A DNA stretch of 64,000 nt, taken from positions 124,001 through 188,000 of the forward strand of contig NZ_REFJ01000003.1 in the NCBI RefSeq assembly GCF_003688415.1, read 5' to 3'. Positions 31,995-40,566 of the stretch are shown one piece after another. A model generated the notes under the pieces. That model was not told the origin of the DNA. It saw only the letters and a program-made list of their open reading frames with translations, and did not search any database. This DNA is from Umboniibacter marinipuniceus. Lineage in GTDB: Bacteria; Pseudomonadota; Gammaproteobacteria; Pseudomonadales; DSM-25080. The position numbers and the translations under genes are program-made. Each line of letters opens with the position of its first letter. Positions within the stretch are counted from its first letter, which is position 1.

Positions 31995-32464
31995 GTAAAT
32001 CTCCAATTGTGCCAATGCACCACCCTTTACCGCGAAAAGAGCGCAATCTGGTCATGGCAACCGCGGTGCCATTGGGCTTAAATCAAGGATCTTGAGGCGT
32101 GTAGCGCTCACAGGAGGAGACCACCGTTAAGGCAGTAACATAGATTCCATCGGCAAATTAACTTGCCCGCCACATTCTCAGGGAAACGATTAACCCTAAC
32201 TTTACGCGAGAACGGGACTCTGGCATGACACTGCAATCATCTAACGCAGCGCATTTGAACCGACTAGCTTCCTAGAAAGATACCCACACAGATAGTGTGG
32301 ATCACAAGAGAGGAGTTTGCTGAATAAGTTTTATTCAGCACCCCATCAATAGGAGTCCGTCATCACGGATGAGGACTGTTTGCCCTCATGCGCCGCCATT
32401 GTAACGGGTGAAGTTACAATAGCAAGGGCATTCACATGAGGGATGTTGACTAGACCTGTAATGC
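31995..32464 (-). promoter_or_regulatory. Long structured leader of the deaD-type helicase gene
   Basis: This is the longest gene-free stretch in the window. Read on the minus strand it contains, in order: a nested hairpin with outer arms CCCTCATG/CATGAGGG (32383-32442) around inner arms ATTGTAAC/GTTACAAT (32398-32420); a small CCGT/ACGG hairpin (32357-32368); a 10-bp stem TGCTGAATAA/TTATTCAGCA with 3-nt loop (32318-32340); CCACAC/GTGTGG (32284-32300); and ATGGCA/TGCCAT (32054-32072). No stem carries a U-run. Long leaders are known for cold-shock helicase mRNAs, and I infer a regulatory 5' UTR. I could not place a promoter with confidence. Confidence 0.6.
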
Positions 32465-33451
32465 TTACTGGGCACTCAAGACCGATTGCTCGCGAAGATT
32501 CTCGGCCAACTGGTGCACCGCCAGCGCGTAGTAGCTGGAGTGATTATAACGAGTAATGGTATAAAAGTTCTGCAGTCCAGCAACGTATTCACCGCCTGGA
32601 TTATCAGCAAAAAAGAAGATTCGCGCCTTTGTATCCGCTGCCAAAACGGCATCCGGACGGTAGCCCATTGCTTCAACCTCGGCCATGGTCCTATCCAGCG
32701 CTAATGGAGAGCGAGGATACTCTTCCGCATTCTCAGGGGCTGTTAGGCTTACCAACACCGGTTCGCCTGCTTTCCAGCCGTGACGTTTGAAGTAATTCGC
32801 AACGCTCGCAATAGCATCTTGTTCACTCGTCCAGAGATCCGCTACACCGTCACCTGTATCATCCTTCGAATAGGCTCGGTAGCTTGATGGAATAAACTGA
32901 CCAAGGCCCATAGCGCCCGCGTAGGAACCCTTCAGAGACAGTGGATCAAGACCGGTTTCCTCAATCATCAACACGAATTCAGTCAGTTCTTTTTTAAAGA
33001 AACTACTACGACGTGGATAGCTAAAACCAAGCGTTGAAAGCGCATCAATGACGCGGTAATTGCCCATAATTCTGCCGTAGCGCGTTTCCACACCAATAAT
33101 AGCAACGATGTACTCCGCGGATACTCCCGTTTCCGCTTCAATGCGCTTTAGGGTATCCAGGTTTCGTTCAATAAACTCAACACCCCCGTCAATACGAGCC
33201 TGCTCGATAAAGATATTACGGTACTCTGACCAGGTGAGAACTCGTTCAGCGGGACGAGAGATCGCGTCGATAATAGACTGCTGATACTTAGCCTCATCCA
33301 TTAGGTCACGAAGATAAGTTGCATCAATACCATGCGTTGTACTTACCTCGTTAATCCACGCCTCTACTAAATCCTCATCTCGCTCGTAAGCCATGAGGCT
33401 TGGGCTAGCAAAGAGTGAAGCTGCCACTAAACCACGTAAAACTTTTTTCAT
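32465..33451 (-). CDS. mltB: Lytic murein transglycosylase B
   Basis: MltB cleaves the glycan strands of peptidoglycan in the periplasm and forms 1,6-anhydro ends. The product has 328 residues, with catalytic Glu122 in GVETRYG followed by GNYRVIDALSTL, and LGQFIPSSYRAY further on. The frame begins at a TTG, but the ATG at 33451 has GGAG six bases before it and starts a clean signal peptide (cleavage near SLMAYE). No lipobox is seen, unlike E. coli MltB, so it may be soluble like Slt35 or Pseudomonas SltB1. It lies 21 bases after rodA. Confidence 0.93.
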   Translation of the reverse strand: MKKVLRGLVAASLFASPSLMAYERDEDLVEAWINEVSTTHGIDATYLRDLMDEAKYQQSIIDAISRPAERVLTWSEYRNIFIEQARIDGGVEFIERNLDTLKRIEAETGVSAEYIVAIIGVETRYGRIMGNYRVIDALSTLGFSYPRRSSFFKKELTEFVLMIEETGLDPLSLKGSYAGAMGLGQFIPSSYRAYSKDDTGDGVADLWTSEQDAIASVANYFKRHGWKAGEPVLVSLTAPENAEEYPRSPLALDRTMAEVEAMGYRPDAVLAADTKARIFFFADNPGGEYVAGLQNFYTITRYNHSSYYALAVHQLAENLREQSVLSAQ

Positions 33452-33472
33452 ACTTAACTCCAAGCGTTTAGT

Positions 33473-34606
33473 TCAGTACCACAATCGCTTTTTCTCGGTA
33501 CTGATACTCATTAACAAACCAAATCCCGCCATTAGTGTCACAATAGAGGTGCCACCTTGACTTACCAACGGAAGCGGGACTCCAACCACCGGCAAGAGGC
33601 CCGAAACCATGCCCATATTCACAAACACATAGACAAAAAATGTGAGGGTAACCGCCGCCGCAACCATTCGACCGAAAGTCTCCTGTGCGTTGAGCCCAAT
33701 CCATAGGCCACGCGCAATGATTAGCAAATAGAGTGTCAACAACGCTAACACACCCGTTAGCCCCCACTCTTCAGCAAATACCGCAATAATAAAATCGGTA
33801 TGACTTTCGGGTAGAAAATCTAATTGACTCTGAGTGCCTGATAAATAACCTTTGCCATCCACTCCGCCTGAGCCGATGGCAATCTTTGATTGAATAATAT
33901 TCCAGCCGGCGCCGTAGCGATCAGCCTCAGGATCCAGCAGCGTCAAAATGCGAGTTTTCTGGTATTCCTTAAGTAAAAAGAACCAAAAAACAGGCGCGGC
34001 AGCAATTAAAGACCCGATACAAAGAAACACTAATTTCCAGGAAATTCCGGCAACAAGAATAACGATTAGGCCGCTTGCCGCAATCAGAATTGACGTGCCT
34101 AAATCTGGCTGCGTGGCAATCAATAGCACTGGGACGAGGATTATCGCTGCGGCGACCACCAGATCTTTAAAGGACGGCGGTAGTTGTCGGTTCTGAAGCC
34201 ACGTTCCCAGAGCAATAGGAAGTGCTAACTTCATTACTTCGCTCGGCTGAAACTGCGGTAGCCCAGGTAGGGCTAACCAGCGTTGAGCGCCCTTCGCCCC
34301 CACACCGATGAATTCTACGAGTATTAACAGGAAGACCCCGAATATCCAGGCGGGCAGAGCTAACCGCATCAGCGTTTCCTGTTTGAACTGAGCCACGATG
34401 AACATCGCAATATACGCCACCGCGAAAAAGCTTAACTGTCGCTTCACAGTCGCCAAGCTCTGGTCGGAGGCACTGTAAAGTACCGCCACGCCAACGGAAG
34501 TCAGCGTCAACAGCAGGAGCAACAGTGGCAGGTCAATATGCAGCCTACCAAGCCAAGAGCTTGCCGATTCAAATTGCGTTTTCGACTGCCGGCTAAAATC
34601 GCGCAC
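33473..34606 (-). CDS. rodA: Rod-shape peptidoglycan glycosyltransferase RodA
   Basis: RodA is a SEDS-family membrane enzyme that polymerises glycan strands from lipid II during cell elongation. The 377-residue product has about ten helices. Family motifs are GVGAKGAQRW, the sequence FQPSEVMKLAL, and GTQSQLDFLPESHTDFI in the large periplasmic loop. The GTG start directly follows the TAG stop of mrdA, with AGGAG inside the end of mrdA, so the two are coupled. It works with PBP2 as the elongasome core. Confidence 0.96.
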   Translation of the reverse strand: MRDFSRQSKTQFESASSWLGRLHIDLPLLLLLLTLTSVGVAVLYSASDQSLATVKRQLSFFAVAYIAMFIVAQFKQETLMRLALPAWIFGVFLLILVEFIGVGAKGAQRWLALPGLPQFQPSEVMKLALPIALGTWLQNRQLPPSFKDLVVAAAIILVPVLLIATQPDLGTSILIAASGLIVILVAGISWKLVFLCIGSLIAAAPVFWFFLLKEYQKTRILTLLDPEADRYGAGWNIIQSKIAIGSGGVDGKGYLSGTQSQLDFLPESHTDFIIAVFAEEWGLTGVLALLTLYLLIIARGLWIGLNAQETFGRMVAAAVTLTFFVYVFVNMGMVSGLLPVVGVPLPLVSQGGTSIVTLMAGFGLLMSISTEKKRLWY

Positions 34607-36466
34607 CTATTGAAACTCCTTTTTTAGCTGACCATCGTCATCTAGCAGCCACGCATCCATTACTTGTTTAGCTACGGGGCCCGCTACCGTGGATCCACCC
34701 TCGCCATTCTCGACAATCACCGCTACCGCTATCTGGGGATTTTGGTAGGGCGCAAAGGCAACAAACAATGCGTGATCACGCAAGCGCTCGTTTAATTCCT
34801 CGGAGTCATATTCCGCATCCTGCGCGATACCAACTACCTGTGCCGTTCCCGACTTACCTGCCAGCTCATAGCTGCTCCCGAGGGACAAGCCTCGTGCCGT
34901 TCCGCGCAGCGAATGCACTACGTCGTGCATGGCAGTATGAAGATCATCCCAGTCTTGGTCTGTTACTTCGACCTCAGCCATTAACTCAGGTTCAATATCC
35001 CTGCTGGATTCTCCTAAGACAGCTTGCACTAGATGAGGTCGATAACGTTTCCCTCGGCTGGCGATGGTAGCGGTAGCATTAGCAAGCTGCAGCGGCGTTG
35101 CTAAAAAGAAACCCTGCCCGATGCCGACATTAATGGTATCACCGGGGTACCAAGCGCGTCCGCGATAGTCCCGCTTCCATTGTCTAGAAGGAAGAATCCC
35201 TCGCCGCTCTTGCGGTAAATCAATACCCGTTAATGTACCGAAGCCAAAGCCGGCAAGAAAACTCGAATAGCGATCAATACCCATTTCGTAGGCAAGCAAA
35301 TAGTAATAGGTATCGCAGGACTGCGCCATGGCATCAAAGAAATTCACCTTGCCGTGACCTTCGGGCTTCCAATCACGATAGCGATGGTCATCATTCGGGA
35401 GGGTGAAATAACCGTGATCATCAATTTCGTTGTGAGGATTCACTAGGTTGTAATGTAAGCCTGCTAAACCAATTTGAGGCTTGACCGTAGACCCTGGCGG
35501 ATAGCGTGCCTGAATAGCCCGATTGAACATTGGTGAATCCAAGTCCTCAACCAGTAGACGGTAGTTTTCGTGGCTAATACCCGTAACAAAGAGATTAGGG
35601 TCGAAGACCGGTGTTGATACCAACGCTAAAACCTCGCCATTACTCACATCAATAGCCACTGCGGACCCACGGCGACCCTCTAGGGCGCTAAAAGCAACCT
35701 GCTGGACGGTTAAATCGAGGGTTAAAACCAGCTCATTGCCAACGGTAGACGGGCGAGTTTCAAGCGTTCTTAGAGCGCGACCACGAGCATTGACTTCAAC
35801 CTCCTGCTGGCCAGGGTAGCCCATCAATTCGCCTTCCCAAGTCTTCTCGATACCCGTTTTACCCGTCGCTAGCGTCCCGGCGTAGCGCTCAGCATCGAGC
35901 TGTGCAAGCTCGCGCTCATTGATTCGACCAACGTAGCCCAATGAATGTGCGAATAATCCACCAAACGGGTAATCCCGAACCGAGTGCGCAGCAACCTCAA
36001 CACCTTCAAGGTGATGACGTTGAACCGCAACTCGAGCAATTTCTGCTTCCGATAGTTCAAAGCGAAGAATAACGGGAGAAAAAGGCCTGCGTCGCTCGCC
36101 TACCCGACGAAAAAAACGTCGGCGTTGGCCGTCACTAATGGTCACCCATTGGCTTAGTGTGTCAATGGTAGCGTCAATATCCGCTACGCGTTCGGGAACG
36201 ATGGACAGTGTATAAGAAGGTCTGCTCCGCGCTATCAGCTCACCATCTCGAGCACGAACCAAGCCTCGCGATGGGGCTACTGGCTCAGTGAGAATACGGT
36301 TTTCATTGGCTTGAGTACGAAACTGGTCGTACATTTCAATTTGCAGATAAGCATACCTAGCTACCAGAATAGCGGTGAGTAGCAAAACAAATAAACCAGC
36401 CACGACAATTCGACGGCGATAAGTTTTTAGTTCTAGCTCAATATTTTTTATTTGGTTTTGAGCCAT
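34607..36466 (-). CDS. mrdA: Penicillin-binding protein 2 (elongation transpeptidase)
   Basis: PBP2 crosslinks peptidoglycan during rod elongation as the partner of RodA. The 619-residue product has one N-terminal helix (about 18-40), a pedestal or dimerisation domain and a transpeptidase domain. The active site is STVK with Ser326 and Lys329, SCD is the second motif and KSGT the third. The downstream GTG of rodA abuts the stop. rlmH lies 21 bases upstream, so the gene belongs to a long minus-strand operon. Confidence 0.96.
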   Translation of the reverse strand: MAQNQIKNIELELKTYRRRIVVAGLFVLLLTAILVARYAYLQIEMYDQFRTQANENRILTEPVAPSRGLVRARDGELIARSRPSYTLSIVPERVADIDATIDTLSQWVTISDGQRRRFFRRVGERRRPFSPVILRFELSEAEIARVAVQRHHLEGVEVAAHSVRDYPFGGLFAHSLGYVGRINERELAQLDAERYAGTLATGKTGIEKTWEGELMGYPGQQEVEVNARGRALRTLETRPSTVGNELVLTLDLTVQQVAFSALEGRRGSAVAIDVSNGEVLALVSTPVFDPNLFVTGISHENYRLLVEDLDSPMFNRAIQARYPPGSTVKPQIGLAGLHYNLVNPHNEIDDHGYFTLPNDDHRYRDWKPEGHGKVNFFDAMAQSCDTYYYLLAYEMGIDRYSSFLAGFGFGTLTGIDLPQERRGILPSRQWKRDYRGRAWYPGDTINVGIGQGFFLATPLQLANATATIASRGKRYRPHLVQAVLGESSRDIEPELMAEVEVTDQDWDDLHTAMHDVVHSLRGTARGLSLGSSYELAGKSGTAQVVGIAQDAEYDSEELNERLRDHALFVAFAPYQNPQIAVAVIVENGEGGSTVAGPVAKQVMDAWLLDDDGQLKKEFQ

Positions 36467-36487
36467 TGCACGGCGGCCTAGAAATTA

Positions 36488-36955
36488 CTATTTATGATAG
36501 GGATGATTGTGCAATATAGTGTGCGCTCTGTAGAGTTGTTCCGCAAGTACTATTCGTACCAAGGGGTGTGGTAATGTGAGGTGGGACATACTCCACCGCT
36601 GATTAGCCCTAGCCAGCACTGAAGGTGCGTAGCCGTCGGGACCGCCAATTAGGATACAGAGGTCGTTTCCTGACATTCGCCAGGAATCCAAGTGACCGGC
36701 CAGCTGCTCAGTACTCCAAATCTTACCCGCAACATCTAGCGCAACCACCCAGTCACCCTTGGGGATCGCAGCAAGAATAGCATCGGCCTCACTTTGCTTA
36801 GCTCGTTGAATATCGGGATTTTTCGCGCGAGCACCCACTGGGATCTCTACAAAACGAAGATTGTAGTCTCGCGGCAGTCGCTTGATGTATTCGCCACAGC
36901 CCGCTTCAACCCAAGCGGGCATTTTAGTGCCCACGGCGATGATGGTCACCTTCAT
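36488..36955 (-). CDS. rlmH: 23S rRNA (pseudouridine1915-N3)-methyltransferase
   Basis: RlmH methylates pseudouridine 1915 in helix 69 of 23S rRNA and is the only known methyltransferase for this site. The 155-residue product is a SPOUT enzyme of the usual length. The SAM-binding knot is seen in [11 protein letters not shown] and the C-terminal ending [19 protein letters not shown] is almost diagnostic. It lies eight bases behind rsfS, in the conserved rsfS-rlmH-mrdA order. Confidence 0.97.
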   Translation of the reverse strand: MKVTIIAVGTKMPAWVEAGCGEYIKRLPRDYNLRFVEIPVGARAKNPDIQRAKQSEADAILAAIPKGDWVVALDVAGKIWSTEQLAGHLDSWRMSGNDLCILIGGPDGYAPSVLARANQRWSMSHLTLPHPLVRIVLAEQLYRAHTILHNHPYHK

Positions 36956-36963
36956 CGTTAGGC

Positions 36964-37302
36964 TTACTCTGCGTCAGCCTCGGGGTTATCGCCCCAAAGT
37001 TTTTCTAGCGCATAGAACTCGCGAATAGCTGGAAGCATCGTGTGGACAACGATATCGCCAAGATCGACAAGTATCCACTCAGACGCCTCTCTACCTTCAA
37101 CGCCGATTGGCTGCAGACCGCGCTGTTTACTTTCATCCACAACATTAGCCGCCAAGGCGTTCACTTGACGGTTTGAGTTACCCGTTGCGATGATGATGGT
37201 GTCAAATACGTCTGTTTTGTCGCTGACATCCAGAACGGTAATATCAACGGCTTTGATATCTTCTAGCGCGTCTACGACGACTTTGATCATTGGATCGGTC
37301 AT
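36964..37302 (-). CDS. rsfS: Ribosomal silencing factor RsfS
   Basis: RsfS binds protein uL14 on the large ribosomal subunit and blocks subunit joining when nutrients are low. The 112-residue product fits the family, with DISVL-like [12 protein letters not shown], the stretch [15 protein letters not shown], and the [16 protein letters not shown] block near the end. It sits four bases after nadD, a neighbourhood conserved across bacteria. Confidence 0.96.
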   Translation of the reverse strand: MTDPMIKVVVDALEDIKAVDITVLDVSDKTDVFDTIIIATGNSNRQVNALAANVVDESKQRGLQPIGVEGREASEWILVDLGDIVVHTMLPAIREFYALEKLWGDNPEADAE

Positions 37303-37306
37303 ATGG

Positions 37307-37966
37307 TTACTCAGTTTGGTAGAGATGATGTTGCTGAATATACCGCAACACCGACTCTGGTAATAATAGATTGGGACTGGCCCCTTGCGCCAATTTCGCT
37401 CGAATATCCGACGACGAACAGTTCATTGGCCTTTGACTCAAATATAAAATACCGCCACTTGGACGATCTCTCAGCTGAGACGGCGCCGACAATACCTTAG
37501 ATGCCGACCACTTTTCAACTGCGGAATTGAGTGGCGCTATCATATCGCATCTTTGAGCAACAATAACATGCGCAAAATCCGTTAGTTCTCGCCAGCGATG
37601 CCACGTATTAATACTCTGAAAGGCATCGCTCCCTACGCAGAAAGCTAAGCTTACTTCGGGTCCGAATTCGTCCCGTAGTGAGGCTAACGTGTCAATAGTG
37701 AAGGACGGAGCTTCGCGCCGATGTTCACGATCATCTACCGCCCAGAGGTCGTTGTCAGCGATAGCTAACTCCGTCATCCTCAGACGATCATCAAAGCTAA
37801 CTGAGGGAGCGGCTCGGTGAGGAGGGATACTTGCTGGCACTAACAGTAATCGATCAACGTCACAGAGTTTGGTTATTTCATCAGCGGCCTGCAAGTGCCC
37901 CTGATGAATAGGGTTAAACGTACCGCCATAAACGGCTATCAGTTTTCTAGCCTCTGATGTGACCAT
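37307..37966 (-). CDS. nadD: Nicotinate-nucleotide adenylyltransferase
   Basis: NadD makes nicotinate adenine dinucleotide from ATP and nicotinate mononucleotide in NAD synthesis. The nucleotidyltransferase motif [12 protein letters not shown] is at the start, and the C-terminal SSSDIRAKL matches the usual ISSTxIR motif. The frame can open at a TTG at 37978, but the ATG at 37966 gives the family N-terminus with 219 residues. Either way the start lies inside the end of proA (overlap of 20 bases from the ATG). The ribosome-binding site is weak (TTGGGCG), which fits translation coupled to proA. Confidence 0.94.
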   Translation of the reverse strand: MVTSEARKLIAVYGGTFNPIHQGHLQAADEITKLCDVDRLLLVPASIPPHRAAPSVSFDDRLRMTELAIADNDLWAVDDREHRREAPSFTIDTLASLRDEFGPEVSLAFCVGSDAFQSINTWHRWRELTDFAHVIVAQRCDMIAPLNSAVEKWSASKVLSAPSQLRDRPSGGILYLSQRPMNCSSSDIRAKLAQGASPNLLLPESVLRYIQQHHLYQTE

Positions 37967-39215
37967 CGCCCAACACAATCCATTTTTGTGAGGTTAAGCC
38001 CTCGAGTCCAACTGGACCGCGAGCATGAAATTTATCCGTGGAGATGCCTATTTCAGCGCCTAAGCCGTATTCAAAACCATCGGCAAAACGCGTTGACGCG
38101 TTGACCATAATACTCGAGGAATCAACCTCGGTCATAAACCTTCGTGCCCTAGAATAGTCCTGAGTAATAATACTTTCTGTATGGGCGGAACTATAGCATT
38201 CGATATGCCCGATCGCCGCGGCCAGTGATTCAACAACTTTAACGCTCAAAATGGGAGCTAGGTACTCGGTACCCCAGTCTTCTTCCGACGCGGGCACCGC
38301 GTTAGATAACTTTGCTAAGGCTTGTTCGCAGGCCCTAATCTCAACATTAAACGGGGCTAACTCCGCTTCAAAGCGCGGCAAAAATTCCGCGGCTACATCA
38401 CTATGCACCAACAAGGTCTCGGTAGTATTACAGGTTCCAAATCGTTGCGTCTTAGCGTTTATACTCACCGCCAGTGCCTTGTTAAGGTCGGCAAATTTAT
38501 CCACATAGGTGTGACATATCCCGTCTAGATGTTTAATGACCGGAACACGCGCTTCCGCCGTAATTCGTTCGATCAAAGTCTTACCACCGCGTGGAATAAT
38601 GACGTCAATATAATCGGGCATAGTAATCAAGGCGCCCACGGCTTCACGATCAGTGGTGGTAACGAGCTGAATAATCGCTGGATCCAAGTCGGCGGCGGCT
38701 AATCCGTCGGTGATACATTGAGCGATACAACGGTTACTGTAGATTGCCTCGCTACCACCGCGAAGCACCGTTGCATTCCCGGATTTCAAGCACAGACTAG
38801 CAGCTTCTAACGTCACATTCGGCCGAGACTCGTAGATAATCCCTACCACACCAAGTGGAACCCGCATTTTGCCCACTTGGATGCCGCTGGGGCGATAGCT
38901 CAAATCAGTGATTTCACCCACTGGATCCGCTAATTCAGCCACCTGTCTTAGGCCTTCAAGCATAGCGTCAATTCGCTCGTGAGTAAGTAGCAGACGGTCC
39001 AACATTGCCTCAGATAGACCACGTGACCTTCCGGCTTGAAGGTCGTCGGCATTTGCCGCGACTAAGGCATCTCGTCTAGACGCTAAGACCTCAGCAATAC
39101 TGCGTAGCGCGTGATTCTTCTGGTTGGTTGTCAGTACGCGCGCAGATCGAGATGCCGCTCTCGCACGCTCACCAAGCTGCGTCATGTAGTCTCCAACATT
39201 GAGCGTTTCACTCAT
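37947..39215 (-). CDS. proA: Gamma-glutamyl phosphate reductase
   Basis: ProA reduces gamma-glutamyl phosphate to glutamate semialdehyde, the second step of proline synthesis. The 422-residue product is full length. The catalytic cysteine is Cys262 in RFGTCNTTE, and [20 protein letters not shown] is a typical stretch. proB is not in the window. It follows the 2-hydroxyacid dehydrogenase gene with a four-base overlap (ATGA) and has AGG-TTGAAGG before its ATG. Confidence 0.97.
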   Translation of the reverse strand: MSETLNVGDYMTQLGERARAASRSARVLTTNQKNHALRSIAEVLASRRDALVAANADDLQAGRSRGLSEAMLDRLLLTHERIDAMLEGLRQVAELADPVGEITDLSYRPSGIQVGKMRVPLGVVGIIYESRPNVTLEAASLCLKSGNATVLRGGSEAIYSNRCIAQCITDGLAAADLDPAIIQLVTTTDREAVGALITMPDYIDVIIPRGGKTLIERITAEARVPVIKHLDGICHTYVDKFADLNKALAVSINAKTQRFGTCNTTETLLVHSDVAAEFLPRFEAELAPFNVEIRACEQALAKLSNAVPASEEDWGTEYLAPILSVKVVESLAAAIGHIECYSSAHTESIITQDYSRARRFMTEVDSSSIMVNASTRFADGFEYGLGAEIGISTDKFHARGPVGLEGLTSQKWIVLGDGHIRG

Positions 39216-40177
39216 CCTTCAACCTCTCTCTTTAACGGATTACCGGCAATAAAAGCCGCCAAATCTTCACCAATTTGTTCAACTAAGGTCTGTCGTGCGC
39301 GCCGCGAACCCCAAGCCACATGAGGAGTGATCACAACATTTGGATGAAAAGTACTAATCAACGGATGATTCTTTTTCGGCGGCTCCTCAGCCAAGACATC
39401 AAAGCCAATCCCGCCAAGATGCCCCCTATTTAATACCGTTGCTAGGGCCTCCTCACACACAATCCCGCCGCGTGCGCAGTTGATAAGTAGCGCGTCGGGT
39501 TTCATCGCTTCGAGTTCAGCTAGACCAATCAATCCGCGGGTATCGTCGGTAAGTGGGCAATGTAAACTAATCACATCTGCCTCGCTGACTAAGGTCTTTA
39601 GGGCAACTCTATCCGACTGGACTTCAGCACCAGCGCGGACACTTTGCGCAACGATGACTCGCATACCCAACAACCGCGCTTGACGAGCCAACTCGCGCCC
39701 AAGTACGCCGTAGCCAATAATCCCTAATGTCTTTTCATTTATCTGATTAATAGGGTGAGCCAAAGAGCAGAAGTGAGCACTATCGGCCCAGCGATCCTCG
39801 GCAACCTCTTTTGCATAGGCAATGAGATTACCCGATAGGGCAAACATTAGACTTAGCGAATGTTGAACAACGGACTGAGTGCCATAATCAACTGAATTAA
39901 CCACCCTCACGCCAGCAGCGCGAGTGGCGGTAAAATCAATATTATTGGTCCCGGTTGCGGTAACCGCGATAAGTTTGAGGCGATCAGCTAGCGCCAGTTC
40001 GGCTGAGCCGATTTTGACTTTGTTAAGGATGGCTACATCGGCACCCTCTAGCCGCGCTGCCACCTCTTTTGGCGCAGTATGCTCAAACTGGATCAACTCT
40101 GCATCCGCTGGACACCAGCTACTTAGATCGAGGTCACTGGGGTGCATTGACTCTGCATCAAGAATCACAATTCGCAT
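39212..40177 (-). CDS. D-2-hydroxyacid dehydrogenase (hydroxypyruvate reductase-like)
   Basis: This NAD(P)-dependent oxidoreductase has 321 residues. The Rossmann motif GIIGYGVLG is near residue 150. The catalytic trio is visible as Arg in NCARGG, Glu in DVLAEEPP and His in ITPHVAWGS. Overall it resembles glycerate dehydrogenase/hydroxypyruvate reductase (HprA type) more than PdxB, as there is no extra C-terminal domain. A role in serine, glycine or glyoxylate metabolism is possible. It is the first gene of the minus-strand run that continues with proA, nadD and rsfS. Confidence 0.85.
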   Translation of the reverse strand: MRIVILDAESMHPSDLDLSSWCPADAELIQFEHTAPKEVAARLEGADVAILNKVKIGSAELALADRLKLIAVTATGTNNIDFTATRAAGVRVVNSVDYGTQSVVQHSLSLMFALSGNLIAYAKEVAEDRWADSAHFCSLAHPINQINEKTLGIIGYGVLGRELARQARLLGMRVIVAQSVRAGAEVQSDRVALKTLVSEADVISLHCPLTDDTRGLIGLAELEAMKPDALLINCARGGIVCEEALATVLNRGHLGGIGFDVLAEEPPKKNHPLISTFHPNVVITPHVAWGSRRARQTLVEQIGEDLAAFIAGNPLKREVEG

Positions 40178-40293
40178 TGGGTTATTCTCATTAATGAAAA
40201 ATTCAAGGATACAAGCTTCGCCGTGATTATCACAGCAACCTTTATCTATACTGGGGCAAACACTTGGTTATAAGGAATGACCTAGCCCACTAA

Positions 40294-40315
40294 GCAAACT
40301 CTCAGTAGAGTTCGC
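40294..40315 (-). terminator. Hairpin after the mpl-ubiX-RND-YkgJ run
   Basis: The stem AACTCT/AGAGTT with CAGT loop is extended by AGC/GCT after one mismatch. It lies right at the stop codon of the YkgJ-like gene. Only a short T-rich stretch follows on the minus strand, so it is a weak candidate. Confidence 0.35.
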
Positions 40316-40566
40316 TAGCGAGTCAATTCCTCGAGGGTGGACAAAATTTTGATCGCCTCTACGGCACTTTGGCCACAGTTTTCGGGAGTGGCCGTAAATT
40401 GCTCACAAAGCGCAGGTCTATCGGGGGAACCGAATAACTGACAGAGATTATCGTCATCCAAATTCGCGCACCGAACATTGGCCGCTTTGCCATTAGGCAT
40501 ACCTGGAATTGGCGTATTAATTGAGGGCGCGATGCAACATGCGCCGCACCCTAATCGACACTGCAT
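40315..40566 (-). CDS. YkgJ-family cysteine-cluster protein
   Basis: This small cytoplasmic protein of 83 residues belongs to the YkgJ/CxxCxxCC family, thought to bind zinc or an iron-sulfur cluster. Cysteines at 3, 7, 10 and 11 form CRLGCGACC, and further cysteines at about 33, 42, 54 and 64 complete the pattern. The function is not known. Its ATG shares one base with the stop of the RND exporter gene (TAATG), so it is the last gene of that operon. Confidence 0.88.
   Translation of the reverse strand: MQCRLGCGACCIAPSINTPIPGMPNGKAANVRCANLDDDNLCQLFGSPDRPALCEQFTATPENCGQSAVEAIKILSTLEELTR

Noticed and set aside
32013-32015. TTG start for deaD at 32015
   Set aside because: The ATG at 31994 has a good ribosome-binding site and matches the family N-terminus.
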